Positions 37,517 through 48,202 of a stretch of 64,000 bases of DNA are shown one piece after another. How positions within the stretch are numbered: the stretch's first letter is position 1; each line of letters starts with the position of its first letter. Under the pieces are notes generated by a model, which made no database searches, was not told where the DNA came from, and saw nothing but the letters and a program-made list of their open reading frames with translations. Source of the DNA: Fretibacter rubidus (lineage in GTDB: Bacteria > Pseudomonadota > Alphaproteobacteria > Caulobacterales > Maricaulaceae); contig NZ_CP163423.1 in NCBI RefSeq assembly GCF_041429785.1, positions 1,984,001 through 2,048,000 on the forward strand, in the 5' to 3' direction. The position numbers and the translations under genes were made by a program.

Positions 37517-38749
37517 CTATTTCGCCGGCGTTAGGCGCAGAATTTTATCTTCTACCGCGGCGTAAATCGCACCGTCAGGCCCAACAGTCACGTCGCGCAC
37601 ACGACCCTCTTGCTGCATGATAATCTGCTCATCTTTATATCGCTCACCGTCAACACGTACCAAGCGGATTTCTTCATAGGCCAACGCCCCGACGAGCAAC
37701 GCGCCGTCCCAGTCACCAAACAAATCACCTTTGTAAACATCCAAACCGCAGACCGCGATGGACGGTGTCCACTGGCTGATGGGTTGGGCCATGCCCGGTT
37801 TTTTCGTGAACTCTGTTAAGACGGTGCCGTTATAATTAATGCCGTAGGAAATTTCCGGCCAGCCGTAATTCACACCCGGGCGAATAACGTTAAGCTCATC
37901 ACCGCCCTTTGGGCCGTGTTCCGTCGACCATAGCACATCTGTATCAGGGTGAATAATCAGGCCTTGGGGATTACGATTACCAAAGCTGTAAATACTGGCA
38001 TAGGCGGTCGCGTCATCAACAAAGGGATTATCCGCTGGTATGGACCCATCACGATTAATGCGGTGCACCTTGCCGTTAGGCTTGGTGATGTCCTGCGCGT
38101 CAGCCATGATGCCGCGGTCACCGATAGAGAAATATAAATGCCCGGCCGCGTCAAAGGTAATGCGGGACCCAAAGTGATGACGACGCTTAACGTAATCTTC
38201 TGGTTTAGCCTCAAAGAGTGTTTCAATACCGCTGAGCGCGCCGTCCCGTAACTTGGCACGGATAACCTTGGTCATCGCCTCGCCCGCACCCGGTGTTTTG
38301 GGATGAGAGAAACTAAGGTATATCCAGTCTTCCTCGGGCCAATTGGGATCAAGCGTCACATCCATTAGGCCGCCCTGCCCGCCGTCATTGACTTCGGGTA
38401 CATTTGAAATTTGGGACAGTGTCCCGTTTTCATAGATGAAAAACTCACCTGATTTTTGTGTGATTAACGCTGTGTCCGCTGCCGTGAACGTGATGCCCCA
38501 AGGCGCGTCTAAATCATCAATCCATGTCTCTATGCTGACCTGATCCGTGACGTCCGTGACATCACCGACAGGCGCGATATCAATGCTGTCATTAATAACG
38601 GCAGAGGCGGCAATAACTGGTCCAGATGCAGCTGGGGCTGTTGCGGCTGGGGCTGTGCTAGGCGTTTTTTGCGCATCGGCATTAGAGCAAGCGACAAGCG
38701 CGGTTGTTGAAAGAAGGGCGATAGCAAGGGGTGTGATAAATTTTGTCAT
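37517..38749 (-). CDS. PQQ-type sugar dehydrogenase, lipoprotein
   Basis: This 410-residue protein is a six-bladed beta-propeller of the glucose/sorbosone dehydrogenase family (aldose sugar dehydrogenase type). It has a lipobox (LVAC), an Ala/Pro-rich linker and then LDAPWGITF, GGQGGLMDVTLDPNW, FGSRITFDAAGHLYFSIGDRG, FGNRNPQGL, EHGPKGGDELN and NYGWPEISYG, which are the family marks. Members use PQQ and face the periplasm. The Shine-Dalgarno sequence is unclear. Its neighbour across the divergent gap is a desaturase. No PQQ biosynthesis gene is in the window. Confidence 0.9.
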   Translation of the reverse strand: MTKFITPLAIALLSTTALVACSNADAQKTPSTAPAATAPAASGPVIAASAVINDSIDIAPVGDVTDVTDQVSIETWIDDLDAPWGITFTAADTALITQKSGEFFIYENGTLSQISNVPEVNDGGQGGLMDVTLDPNWPEEDWIYLSFSHPKTPGAGEAMTKVIRAKLRDGALSGIETLFEAKPEDYVKRRHHFGSRITFDAAGHLYFSIGDRGIMADAQDITKPNGKVHRINRDGSIPADNPFVDDATAYASIYSFGNRNPQGLIIHPDTDVLWSTEHGPKGGDELNVIRPGVNYGWPEISYGINYNGTVLTEFTKKPGMAQPISQWTPSIAVCGLDVYKGDLFGDWDGALLVGALAYEEIRLVRVDGERYKDEQIIMQQEGRVRDVTVGPDGAIYAAVEDKILRLTPAK

Positions 38750-38875
38750 AACATGAGCTTAGCGTATCAAGCGTGAATGTCACCAGTTTTAGGCCCGCAA
38801 ACACCGATTTGTGACACTTCCCGACATTGACACATTGGCTTTTCCCGAACATCCTGCGCAGCCAAGGGAGCGTGC

Positions 38876-39772
38876 ATGGAATACATCGACAAACAATCGC
38901 AACGGGAATTATCCAAACGGTCAAACCTATGGGGCGCCTGGCTCGTTTTTCATGTTTGGGCTGTCATTGGTGCGGCAATGTTTATCGGCATCACCTACCC
39001 TGTTCTTATCCCGCTTTGCATCTTAATCATTGGATCGCGCCAGCACGGTATGGCGATTTTAATGCATGATAGCGCCCATGCCGCCCTGTTTAAAAACCGC
39101 CGCGTCAATGATTTTGTCGGTCAATATTTACTCGCGGGACCTTACGGCGGCGATATGCTGTCTTATCGCCGTTATCATTTACAGCATCACAAATTTACTC
39201 AAAGCGCGGATGATCCCGACTTGCCGCTCTCGGCCAAATTTCCCGTCAGCCGTGAAAGCCTATGCCGTAAATTTATTCGCGATATTACAGGACAGACGTT
39301 TTTACGGTTATTGATGGCCCGTACTAAGAAAACAAATGTCGCGGGTAGCGACGCGTTCAAGCGCCGGTCCCCTTGGCCAATGATTATGATTAATCTCGTG
39401 ATGTTTGCGGGGCTAACAGCTGTGGGGGCGTGGTGGGCTTATTTTGTGCTCTGGCTACTGCCGCTAACCACATGGTTCTTTGCCGTGCTGCGCCTTCGCA
39501 ATATCGCGGAACATGCCATGACCAGCACAGATGATAATCCGCTGACCCATGCACGCACGACCCGTGCCAATATCATAGAGCGCATATTTTTTGCCCCCTA
39601 TTGGGTGAATTATCATGTGGAACATCACGCCTATATGTATGTGCCGTGTTTTCGGCTGAAAGCCTTGCACAGACATATGACTGCACAAGGTCATGACAAG
39701 ACAATGGAGATAAAAGACAGCTATTTTGATGTCCTCCGCCATGCCACAACACCCCGTCCCGTACCCGCTTAA
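38876..39772 (+). CDS. Fatty-acid desaturase family protein
   Basis: The 298-residue membrane protein has the three histidine boxes of the family: HDSAH (about residue 64), HLQHH (about 101) and HVEHH (about 247), with NIAEHAMT in addition. Pairs of membrane spans lie near 20-50 and 165-200. Such di-iron enzymes introduce a double bond or hydroxyl into an acyl chain or carotenoid. GGGAG lies before the ATG. The M28 peptidase gene begins 14 bases after its stop, so they may be cotranscribed. Confidence 0.88.
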   Translation: MEYIDKQSQRELSKRSNLWGAWLVFHVWAVIGAAMFIGITYPVLIPLCILIIGSRQHGMAILMHDSAHAALFKNRRVNDFVGQYLLAGPYGGDMLSYRRYHLQHHKFTQSADDPDLPLSAKFPVSRESLCRKFIRDITGQTFLRLLMARTKKTNVAGSDAFKRRSPWPMIMINLVMFAGLTAVGAWWAYFVLWLLPLTTWFFAVLRLRNIAEHAMTSTDDNPLTHARTTRANIIERIFFAPYWVNYHVEHHAYMYVPCFRLKALHRHMTAQGHDKTMEIKDSYFDVLRHATTPRPVPA

Positions 39773-39786
39773 CCCCTAGGATTACT

Positions 39787-41181
39787 ATGCGTTACCTCTC
39801 TACTCTTCTGACGACGACACTCTGTGCGACCGCTAGCTTTAGCCTCAGTTCTTGCGCGCAAGCCCAAGGTAGCACCAACGCCGTGCCCCCCTCAGAAGTA
39901 CTGGATTTATATGATATTGCCACCGCCCCCTCGGCGACGCGCATTGTGGACGATATTCAAACGCTGGTAAATTTTGGGACGCGCCATACACTGTCTGAAA
40001 CTGAGTCGGACACACAGGGCATTGGTGCAGCGCGGCGCTGGATTTTCGAAGAATTTGAGCGAATTTCGGCTGATTGCGGCGGTTGCCTAGAGGTCATCTA
40101 TGTCTCTGACACAATATCGGGTGAACGTCGTATTCCAGAGCCCACAGAGGTCGTATCCGTGCTGGCGATACAACGCGGCACGCTCGACCCCAACCGCTTT
40201 GTCATGATGTCAGGCGACATCGATAGCCGTGTCACGGACCCGCTTAACGGGACGGACGATAGCCCCGGTGCGAATGATAATGCCTCTGGCATGGCAGGCA
40301 CAATCGAGGCCGCGCGTATATTATCCAAACGAAAATATGCAGGCAGCATCATCTATGCAGGGCTGTCGGGCGAAGAACAGGGGCTGTTCGGCGGGAAAAT
40401 TGTCGCTGATCATGCCCTCAAAGAAGGCTGGGAGATTAAAGGCGTTTTGAATAACGATATGATATCTAATATCGCGGGCATTGACGGGGTCGTAAATAAT
40501 TCTGTTGTGCGCGTCTTCTCAGAAGGCACCCGCGCGAATGAGACGCCAGAGGAAGCCCGCATCCGCCGTTTTACAGGCGGCGAAGTCGATAGCCCCTCGC
40601 GCAACCTCGCGCGTTATATCAAAACCCAAGGCGACCAATATATGGTCAATTTGGATATTAATATGGTCTACCGCCTCGACCGTTACCGCCGCGGCGGACA
40701 CCACCGGCCTTTTAACGATGTCGGCATCCCGGGCATACGCATCATGGAGTCCCACGAGCATTACGACCGCCAGCATCAAGATTTACGCAGTAAGGACGGG
40801 CGTCCTTACGGCGATACAATGGACGGTGTAGACGGGCCATATGCGGCGAAACTTACCGCGCTTAATGCACTGACGCTTGCAGGTATGGCGGGTGCGCCGC
40901 CCTTCCCAAGCAATGTCGAAGCGTCTGGCGCGGTGGAGGCGTCGGCCAAGCTGACGTGGGAGCGGCCCACAGGCAAGCCAGCTGAAAACCTGGCGGGGTA
41001 CCGCGTGCATTGGCGCGAAACCACGGCACCAGAGTGGACCCATTCCCGCTATGTCGGCAATGTATCCGAGTGGACCTTTGAAAACCTAGTTATCGACAAT
41101 TATTTCTTTGGTGTATCAGCGGTATCAAAAGACGGCCATGCGACCCCCGTTGTGTTCCCCGGCCCTGCGGGCCGCTTCTAA
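39787..41181 (+). CDS. M28-family metallopeptidase with C-terminal FN3 domain, lipoprotein
   Basis: The 464-residue protein has a signal sequence with a lipobox-like LSSC. The M28 di-zinc site is visible in SPGANDNASGMAG (Asp164) and GLSGEEQGLFGG (Glu196, Glu197), with a further His in FNDVGIPGIRIMESHEHYD (about 318-336). The last about 100 residues form a fibronectin type III domain (AKLTWERPTGKPAENLAGYRVHW). It should cleave N-terminal residues from peptides outside the cytoplasm. The tail of the gene is duplicated downstream (41164-41208). Confidence 0.87.
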   Translation: MRYLSTLLTTTLCATASFSLSSCAQAQGSTNAVPPSEVLDLYDIATAPSATRIVDDIQTLVNFGTRHTLSETESDTQGIGAARRWIFEEFERISADCGGCLEVIYVSDTISGERRIPEPTEVVSVLAIQRGTLDPNRFVMMSGDIDSRVTDPLNGTDDSPGANDNASGMAGTIEAARILSKRKYAGSIIYAGLSGEEQGLFGGKIVADHALKEGWEIKGVLNNDMISNIAGIDGVVNNSVVRVFSEGTRANETPEEARIRRFTGGEVDSPSRNLARYIKTQGDQYMVNLDINMVYRLDRYRRGGHHRPFNDVGIPGIRIMESHEHYDRQHQDLRSKDGRPYGDTMDGVDGPYAAKLTALNALTLAGMAGAPPFPSNVEASGAVEASAKLTWERPTGKPAENLAGYRVHWRETTAPEWTHSRYVGNVSEWTFENLVIDNYFFGVSAVSKDGHATPVVFPGPAGRF

Positions 41182-41208
41182 GCAAAGATGCCTGCGGGCC
41201 GTTTCTAA
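41164..41208 (+). repeat. In-frame duplication of the 3' end of the M28 gene
   Basis: CCTGCGGGCCGCTTCTAA at 41164-41181, which encodes the last residues and the stop, recurs as CCTGCGGGCCGTTTCTAA at 41191-41208, 27 bases later, in the same frame and with one mismatch. It looks like a small tandem duplication that left a second PAGRF-stop after the real stop. Confidence 0.7.
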
Positions 41209-41302
41209 ATAATGACTTCATTTCGCTTATCAGGCGAGACTTAACGACAGAGCTAGCCGCAAGAGCTAGCCTGTCCCCCTACATCGCATGACGGAGATTC
41301 CC

Positions 41303-44300
41303 ATGACCTTTACCAAAGCCCTTTTAGCGACAACGGCCCTTTTGATTGGTGGCGCATTGGTCGCCAGTCCAGTCCTGGCTGATAGCAAGAAAGACGATAC
41401 AAAATGGGACGTGAACAACCCACCTGGTAAAAAGAAATCCGTCCCAATTAATGTGACCGAGGGCACATGGATGAGCCTTGACGTGTCGCCCGACGGCAAG
41501 ACTATCGCCTTTGACTTATTAGGTGACATTTACACCATCCCCGTCACCGGCGGTACAGCGACTAACATTGCCTCTGGCATGGCGTGGGAAATCCAGCCGC
41601 GCTTTAGCCCCGACGGGTCGCGCATTGCCTTTACGTCCGACCGGGCGGGCGGGGATAATATCTGGACGATGGCAGCAGACGGATCTGACATGCAACAAGT
41701 CACAGATGAGAGCTTTCGTCTTTTGAACAATCCGACATGGTCACCAGACGGAGAGTTTATCGCGGCGCGTAAACATTTCACCACATCGCGCTCTCTTGGG
41801 ACCGGCGAGATTTGGCTCTATCACACATCGGGCGGCTCTGGTGTGCAACTGACGAAAAAGCCGTCTGACGCACACCAAAAAGAAATTGGCGAGCCGATGT
41901 TCAGCCCCGACGGCCGCTATGTTTATTACACCGCCAACACGACATCTGGGCCCATTTTTGAATATGCCCAAGACAGTAATACGCAGCTGTTCGAGATTAA
42001 AAAATACGATATGGAAACGGGCGAGGTGTCTGACGCGGTCGGCGGCGCAGGCGGGGCCGTGCGCCCGACACCCTCACCCGACGGCAAATCCATTGCCTAT
42101 GTGAAACGTGTCCGCGCGAAATCTATGTTATTTATCAAAGATTTAGAGTCAGGCGAAGAGCGCATGGTATTTGACCATCTTGACCAAGACATGCAAGAAA
42201 CTTGGGCCGTCTACGGCGTCTACCCCAATATGGACTGGAGCCCCGATAGCCAGACATTATACTTTTGGGCCGGGGGTCAAATCCATTCTGTTGACGTGAC
42301 GTCAGGCGATATAGACCACATTGATTTTCGGGTTAAAGATAGCCGCGAAATCATGGCCCCGCCGCGTCCAAAAACCGAAGTGTCACCTGACACGCTCGAG
42401 ACGAAAATGCCCCGCTATGCGGCCGTCTCGCCCGATGGCAAGAGCACCATTTTTGAAAGCCTAGGAAAGCTCTATATTAAAAATGGTCGCGGCATTGCCA
42501 CGCGCCTCACACAGCTTCCTGATACGATGTACGAGCTTGATCCCGCGTGGTCACGCGATAGCAAAACGCTCACTTTCGTGACTTGGAATGATGATGACCT
42601 TGGCGCGATACACAGCATGAATATTGCCAGTGGGAAAATCACGACCCTCACCCAAAACCCTGGCCATTTTCGCCGCCCCGCCGTGTCACCTGACGGCGAT
42701 TACATCACCTATGAAAAAAGCAGCGGCGGCTACCTAACCGATGACCGTTGGTCAGACGCACCCGGCATTTATGTCATGGCCTTGGACGGATCAGAGCCTG
42801 TGAAAGTGCGCGGCTCCGGCAGTCACCCACATTTCGGCGCAGATGATTTACGTATCTTCTTCACCGCTGGCAGAGACGGCAATCGCGCGCTCATCTCGAC
42901 AAACCTATTGGGGGATCAAGAACGTGTCCACGCCAGTGCCAAACTCGCGCAGAGCGTCCAAATATCACCATCGGGCAAGCACATCGCCTTTCGCGAAAAC
43001 TATAATCTATTCGTTATGCCGGCCTTATCAGGCCCGCAAAATGTCGCCGCAGGGGCGAGTGCAAACGCCCTGCCCGTCACAAAATTATCCGACGGCGGCG
43101 CCACATATCCCAGTTGGTCAGAGGACGGCGCAACGATAAACTGGACGCTCGGCCCGAATTTATATTCTGTCGATGCCGCCAAAGCGCTTGCCAATGACGA
43201 TTACATCCCACCCACGCGCGGGACGTCATTATCGTTGGATGTGCCCGCCGCAAAGCCCGACGGCTTGGTCGCGCTGACAAATGTGCGCATCATTACCATG
43301 GCCAGTAAAGACGGCGGCGTGATTGAAAACGGCACTATCCTCATCGACGGTGACCGTATCAAAGCGGTGGGCGAGAGTGTCCAAATTCCAACAGACGCCA
43401 CAACCGTTGACCTAAAAGGTAAAACAATCATGCCGGGCCTTGTCGATGCCCATGCCCACGGCCCGCAAGGGGTCGGCGATTTGACGCCGCAACAAAACTG
43501 GTCCGCTATGGGCCATTTAGCGCTGGGTGTGACGACGATATTTGACCCATCCACACGCGCGGCGGCCTTCTTTCCAGCCGCGGAAATGCAACGCGCGGGC
43601 AAAATCATCTCCCCGCGTCTGTTCTCAACAGGCGAAATTATCTACGGCGCGAAAGCACCTGGCTTCTTTGCCTCTATTTCGGATGAAGACGACGCCCAAG
43701 AACACGTCAGCCGCCTTAAAAATCAAGGCGCTCATGGTGTGAAAAACTATAACCAACCCCGCCGCGAACAACGCCAACAAGTCGTCAAAGCGGCGCGCGA
43801 TAACGACATTATGGTCGTGGCCGAGGGCGGTTCCCTCTATCATATGGATATGTCCATGGTGGTCGATGGAAACACATCGATTGAACATAACCTGCCGCAA
43901 TCCCAAATCTATGATGATGTGATACAGCTTTATAGCCAGACAAAGGTCGCTTATGTGCCGACGCTTGCTGTGACATACGGCGGGATGAGTGGGGAGCTTT
44001 ATTTCTATCAAGAGTCCGACGTTTGGAAGCATCCCATCCTATCCAAACATGTGCCCGCCGATGTTCTACAAGCCCGCGCCGTGCGCCGCATTACGGCCCC
44101 CGATGAGGATTTCGTGGATGCGGTCAGCGGCGCGACCTCCAAAAAGCTGGCTGATGCGGGCGTCTTGGTCGCCATCGGCGCGCATGGCCAACGCGAAGGT
44201 CTTGCCGCGCATTGGGAAATGTGGAGCTTTGCCCGCGGCGGCATGACCGCTGTCGAGGCCCTACGCGCCGCCACCACAGCGCCAGCCGAGCATTTGGGTT

Positions 44301-44521
44301 TCCTTGATGATATTGGTAGTCTAGAGCGCGGCAAACTCGCTGACCTCGTCATATTATCTGACAATCCGATGGACGATATTCGCCATACCGATAATATTGA
44401 ACACGTCATGATTGGCGGACGTTTATATGAGGCCGAAACACTGAACGAAGTCCACACGGGCAACTCAAAACGCGCACCCTATTGGTTTGAAAAAGACGGC
44501 TTCCGCCAATCGATACAGTAA
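41303..44521 (+). CDS. Exported amidohydrolase with N-terminal TolB-like beta-propellers
   Basis: This 1072-residue protein begins with a signal peptide, then has about nine TolB/WD40-like repeats (xxxSPDGxxIAF units, about 45-620) that form one or two propellers, and a C-terminal amidohydrolase domain (about 655-1060). The metal site starts with MPGLVDAHAHG (HxH) and continues with SIEHNLPQ and AIGAHGQREGLAAHWE. Such fusions probably bind and cut peptides or modified amino acids outside the cell. I chose ATG 41303 with GGAG before it. A strong terminator follows at 44560. Confidence 0.88.
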   Translation: MTFTKALLATTALLIGGALVASPVLADSKKDDTKWDVNNPPGKKKSVPINVTEGTWMSLDVSPDGKTIAFDLLGDIYTIPVTGGTATNIASGMAWEIQPRFSPDGSRIAFTSDRAGGDNIWTMAADGSDMQQVTDESFRLLNNPTWSPDGEFIAARKHFTTSRSLGTGEIWLYHTSGGSGVQLTKKPSDAHQKEIGEPMFSPDGRYVYYTANTTSGPIFEYAQDSNTQLFEIKKYDMETGEVSDAVGGAGGAVRPTPSPDGKSIAYVKRVRAKSMLFIKDLESGEERMVFDHLDQDMQETWAVYGVYPNMDWSPDSQTLYFWAGGQIHSVDVTSGDIDHIDFRVKDSREIMAPPRPKTEVSPDTLETKMPRYAAVSPDGKSTIFESLGKLYIKNGRGIATRLTQLPDTMYELDPAWSRDSKTLTFVTWNDDDLGAIHSMNIASGKITTLTQNPGHFRRPAVSPDGDYITYEKSSGGYLTDDRWSDAPGIYVMALDGSEPVKVRGSGSHPHFGADDLRIFFTAGRDGNRALISTNLLGDQERVHASAKLAQSVQISPSGKHIAFRENYNLFVMPALSGPQNVAAGASANALPVTKLSDGGATYPSWSEDGATINWTLGPNLYSVDAAKALANDDYIPPTRGTSLSLDVPAAKPDGLVALTNVRIITMASKDGGVIENGTILIDGDRIKAVGESVQIPTDATTVDLKGKTIMPGLVDAHAHGPQGVGDLTPQQNWSAMGHLALGVTTIFDPSTRAAAFFPAAEMQRAGKIISPRLFSTGEIIYGAKAPGFFASISDEDDAQEHVSRLKNQGAHGVKNYNQPRREQRQQVVKAARDNDIMVVAEGGSLYHMDMSMVVDGNTSIEHNLPQSQIYDDVIQLYSQTKVAYVPTLAVTYGGMSGELYFYQESDVWKHPILSKHVPADVLQARAVRRITAPDEDFVDAVSGATSKKLADAGVLVAIGAHGQREGLAAHWEMWSFARGGMTAVEALRAATTAPAEHLGFLDDIGSLERGKLADLVILSDNPMDDIRHTDNIEHVMIGGRLYEAETLNEVHTGNSKRAPYWFEKDGFRQSIQ

Positions 44522-44559
44522 AGCACCAACGACAGTCAGATTTATCACAGCAAACAAAT

Positions 44560-44591
44560 GCTCGCCCTATATTATTTGGGGCGAGCGTTTT
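44560..44591 (+). terminator. Rho-independent terminator of the amidohydrolase gene
   Basis: An 8-bp stem (GCTCGCCC/GGGCGAGC) with an AT-rich loop is followed by GTTTT, 38 bases after the stop codon. Confidence 0.8.
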
Positions 44592-44650
44592 ACGTTTAAG
44601 GGTGGGCAAGTCTCTATTTAGCCTCCCCTTGCTGTTTTGCCCCATAATGT

Positions 44651-45346
44651 TTGCGGGTGAACCCATCGTCTGACCATAATGCCGTGATTGATACCTCCTC
44701 GCTACGGGCCTTAATTGCGCTGCGGGTTACGGCGTTCTTTGCGGCTGTTGCGGCGGACGCGGGCTTGGCGCAGCTAACCTCGCGCGCGCCGATGATCATA
44801 CGGCTTTACCGTTTGCTTTTATCGATTGAGCGGCACAATCGCGACATTATCCTAAAGGCGCAGATGTTATCTGACCCCATTTGGCGCGCGCGGGTTTACA
44901 CAGAACTTGGGGGATGGTGGGCAGCCAAGCGGTGGCGAGAACGCATGACGACCAGTCGCTTGCTACGAAAAGCCAAAGCCCGCCAAGCAAAACGACAACG
45001 ACCCCGCCATTCGGACACCTCAAATCCGCCGCAAACGGGCAATGCTCATCGGTTTAAAACCGATAGCCTCGGTCAATTTCGCTGGGCCGCCATTCCGCGC
45101 GGTGAGGCCTGTGAATCAGCAAGAAAAGCATGCAGAAAAACCGCCGAGCCAACGGCCTGCGCGCCGTCGATAAGCTGTGAAAAGCCAGTGCCAGTCACTC
45201 CACATGATTTTACGTCTGCGGAGCGGACACAATCCGCTAACCTCGCCGATAACAAAAGCGAGACCGGTGAGCCGTCAAGCACTCCAATCTCTCGACCACC
45301 CGGTTTAGTCAGGCAAAAAGCGCAAGGCCCAGCGCCGCCCGTGTGA
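44651..45346 (+). CDS. Hypothetical basic protein upstream of alaS
   Basis: A 231-residue open frame lies between the terminator and alaS. The first about 100 residues are helical and rich in Ala, Leu and Arg (RALIALRVTAFFAAVAADAG, then WWAAKRWRERMTTSRLLRKAKARQAKR); the last half is Pro/Ser/Thr-rich with four cysteines. No motif is recognised. The frame starts with TTG and has no ribosome-binding site; GTG 44657 or 44684 are other choices. Without it, the gap to alaS would be about one kilobase. It could be a real but poorly conserved protein or a chance frame. Confidence 0.5.
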   Translation: MRVNPSSDHNAVIDTSSLRALIALRVTAFFAAVAADAGLAQLTSRAPMIIRLYRLLLSIERHNRDIILKAQMLSDPIWRARVYTELGGWWAAKRWRERMTTSRLLRKAKARQAKRQRPRHSDTSNPPQTGNAHRFKTDSLGQFRWAAIPRGEACESARKACRKTAEPTACAPSISCEKPVPVTPHDFTSAERTQSANLADNKSETGEPSSTPISRPPGLVRQKAQGPAPPV

Positions 45347-45552
45347 GGCCATCGTTAAATCAAAGACCGCCTTGTTAAGCACAAGCGCGGGCAATACCGC
45401 ATGGCTTATGCTTAATCTCCACACAGCGCCTAAAAGCGAGGTCAAACACACAGCGAATAATAAAAACTTTCCTTGGCTTAACGCCCTGCTGTTTCTATAT
45501 GTTTTGTCTAAATCACACGGCCTGTCACAGGCGGTTGAACAAAGAGATGTTT

Positions 45553-48198
45553 ATGACCAGCGTTCGCGATATCCGATCCCAATTCCTGTCGTATTTTGGC
45601 GGTAATGGCCATGACATTACCCCTTCCGCGCCGCTCGTGCCCGATAACGATCCCACGCTTTTGTTTGTCAACGCAGGCATGGTGCCGTTTAAGGATTATT
45701 TTACGGGCGCCATGACCCCGCCCATGCCGCGCGCAGTCTCTAGCCAAAAATGCGTACGCGCAGGCGGGAAGCATAATGATCTTGATAATGTGGGCTATAC
45801 GGCGCGTCACCATACGTTTTTTGAAATGCTGGGTAACTTCAGCTTTGGTGATTATTTCAAAGATCAAGCCATCGAACATGCGTGGAATTTGGTCACACGC
45901 GATTTTGGTCTGGATAAGGACAAACTGCTCGTCACCGTTTATCACACAGATGACGAAGCGGCGGCCCTTTGGAAAAAAATTGCTGGGCTGTCCGATGACC
46001 GTATCATTCGCATTGCCACATCAGACAATTTTTGGGCCATGGGTGACACGGGGCCGTGCGGGCCCTGTTCTGAGATTTTCTATGACCACGGGTCTGATAT
46101 TCCCGGCGGCCCCCCAGGTTCGCCCGATGAAGATGGGGACCGCTTTATCGAGATTTGGAATTTGGTTTTCATGCAGTTTGAAAAAGGCGCAGACGGAGTG
46201 CAAAAACCTTTGCCCAAACCGTCTATCGATACTGGCATGGGCCTAGAGCGTACGGCCGCTATTTTACAAGGCAAACACGATAATTATGACATCGATCTGT
46301 TTCAGAATCTGATTGCGGCGTCAGAGAACTTAACGGGTGTAAAATCACAAGGCGACGCGAAATTTAGCCACCGCGTGATTGCTGATCATTTGCGTTCTTG
46401 CTCATTTTTAATGGCCGATGGGGTTAGCCCCAGCAATGAAGGCAGAGGTTATGTTCTGCGCCGCATCATGCGCCGCGCGATGCGTCATGCCCATATTTTG
46501 GGAACGAAAGACCCGTTGATGCACCGTCTTGTCCCTTCCCTGATCACCGAAATGGGCGATGCTTATGGCGAGCTTGGTCGCGCACAAGCCAGTATTGAGG
46601 CCACGTTCGAGCAAGAAGAAGAGCGCTTTCGCCGCACACTGGGTCGCGGTACCGCACTGCTTGATGACGCCACGGAAGGATTGAAAGACGGGGATGTTCT
46701 GCCCGGGAAAACGGCCTTTACGCTTTATGATACTTACGGCTTTCCACTTGATTTGACCCAAGACGCGCTGCGCTCTCGCGGCATTACTGTGGATACAGAC
46801 GGCTTTGACAAAGCCATGGCCAAACAAAAAGAGACGTCTAAAGCGTCGGGTTTTAAATCGGGTGACGCGGGAACAGATGATATTTGGCTGGCCGCGCGCG
46901 AAAAATTTGGTGCCACAGAGTTTACAGGATTTGAAAGCTTGGACGGAACCGATACAATTCACACAGTGGTCGTGGACGGAAACGCTGTCACAGAAGCCTC
47001 GGATACAGAGGTCATGTTCGCCAGCACGAAAACACCGTTTTACGCTGAAAGCGGAGGCCAAGCTGGAGACAAAGGTGTTGTGACGTTTGACAATGGCGCC
47101 AGCATCACTGTGACTGATGTCCTGAAAAAAGCAGGCGACGTTCATGTTCATATTGGGACGCTTTCTGGCACTATAAAGGTCGGCAATGAGGCGCATTACA
47201 GCGTCAATCCCGACAACCGCAAACGCACGATGGCGAACCATTCGGCGACCCATATTATGCACGAGGCGCTGCGCCGTGTGCTTGGTCCGCATGTATCGCA
47301 AAAAGGGCAGATGGTTGACGGCGAACGTATCCGGTTTGATATCTCCCATGGGGCCGGCATTACCCGGGATGAGCTAAAAAAGGTCGAAGACGAAGTTAAC
47401 GCCGTCATCCAACAAAACGCCGCCGCTGATACGAAACTCATGTCCCCTGATGCCGCGATTGAGGCGGGCGCTATGGCGCTATTTGGTGAAAAATACGGCG
47501 ATGAAGTGCGCGTTTTGGCGCTGGGCGAGCCTTTGGACGCAGACGCTGACAAGCCCTATTCTGTAGAGCTTTGTGGAGGCACCCATGTCGAGCGCACAGG
47601 CGATATTGCCCTATTTAAAATCGTCTCGGAAGGCGCGGTGGCCGCTGGCATTCGCCGGGTTGAAGCCGTCACAGGCGAACTGGCGCGGGATTACCTTGAG
47701 GGTCGCGCCGCGATTACGCAAAACCTGGCAGATACGCTCAAAGCCAAACCAGAGGACGTGCCAACACGGCTTGAGGCGCTTTTGACTGAACGCAAGCAAA
47801 TGGAAAAAGACATATCCGAGCTTAAGAAGCAACTTGCCATGGGCGGCGGCGGGGGTGCGACGTCGGTTGAAGACATCAACGGCGTAAAAGTCATGGCACG
47901 CGTCCTCGACGGTGTGTCGGGCAAAGATTTGCGCGCGATGTTGAACGAACAAATTTCCGCAATTGGATCGGGCATTGTGGCCTTTGTCGCGAAAGACGAC
48001 GGCAAAGTCGCGGTGGCCGTCGCCGTCACCGATGATTTGACCCAGAGCTATAATGCGGCGACTTTGGTCAATGCGGGAGCCGAAAAAGTCGGCGGGCGCG
48101 GCGGCGGAAAACCTGGTATGGCGCAAGCGGGCGGGACAAATGTCGCGGGGGCTGATGATGCGCTTACGGCGATTAGATCTGCCATTGAAGCGGTCTAA
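45553..48198 (+). CDS. alaS: Alanyl-tRNA synthetase
   Basis: AlaS charges tRNA-Ala and edits wrongly charged serine and glycine. The 881 residues run from the class II core ([32 protein letters not shown] and [14 protein letters not shown]) to the editing domain with the zinc site [16 protein letters not shown] and [12 protein letters not shown], and a C-terminal DHHA1-type domain with GGGGGATS and [18 protein letters not shown] lies six bases before ATG 45553; the earlier in-frame starts at 45499 and 45547 are less suited. A VOC gene starts four bases after it. Confidence 0.97.
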   Translation: MTSVRDIRSQFLSYFGGNGHDITPSAPLVPDNDPTLLFVNAGMVPFKDYFTGAMTPPMPRAVSSQKCVRAGGKHNDLDNVGYTARHHTFFEMLGNFSFGDYFKDQAIEHAWNLVTRDFGLDKDKLLVTVYHTDDEAAALWKKIAGLSDDRIIRIATSDNFWAMGDTGPCGPCSEIFYDHGSDIPGGPPGSPDEDGDRFIEIWNLVFMQFEKGADGVQKPLPKPSIDTGMGLERTAAILQGKHDNYDIDLFQNLIAASENLTGVKSQGDAKFSHRVIADHLRSCSFLMADGVSPSNEGRGYVLRRIMRRAMRHAHILGTKDPLMHRLVPSLITEMGDAYGELGRAQASIEATFEQEEERFRRTLGRGTALLDDATEGLKDGDVLPGKTAFTLYDTYGFPLDLTQDALRSRGITVDTDGFDKAMAKQKETSKASGFKSGDAGTDDIWLAAREKFGATEFTGFESLDGTDTIHTVVVDGNAVTEASDTEVMFASTKTPFYAESGGQAGDKGVVTFDNGASITVTDVLKKAGDVHVHIGTLSGTIKVGNEAHYSVNPDNRKRTMANHSATHIMHEALRRVLGPHVSQKGQMVDGERIRFDISHGAGITRDELKKVEDEVNAVIQQNAAADTKLMSPDAAIEAGAMALFGEKYGDEVRVLALGEPLDADADKPYSVELCGGTHVERTGDIALFKIVSEGAVAAGIRRVEAVTGELARDYLEGRAAITQNLADTLKAKPEDVPTRLEALLTERKQMEKDISELKKQLAMGGGGGATSVEDINGVKVMARVLDGVSGKDLRAMLNEQISAIGSGIVAFVAKDDGKVAVAVAVTDDLTQSYNAATLVNAGAEKVGGRGGGKPGMAQAGGTNVAGADDALTAIRSAIEAV

Positions 48199-48202
48199 TA
48201 TC

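Noticed and set aside
44614-44799. Minus-strand open frame of 61 codons opposite the hypothetical gene
   Set aside because: It is a shadow of the plus-strand frame and has no ribosome-binding site.
46408-47349. 313-codon minus-strand frame inside alaS
   Set aside because: It lies wholly within alaS, whose motifs are unambiguous, and its protein has no recognisable features.
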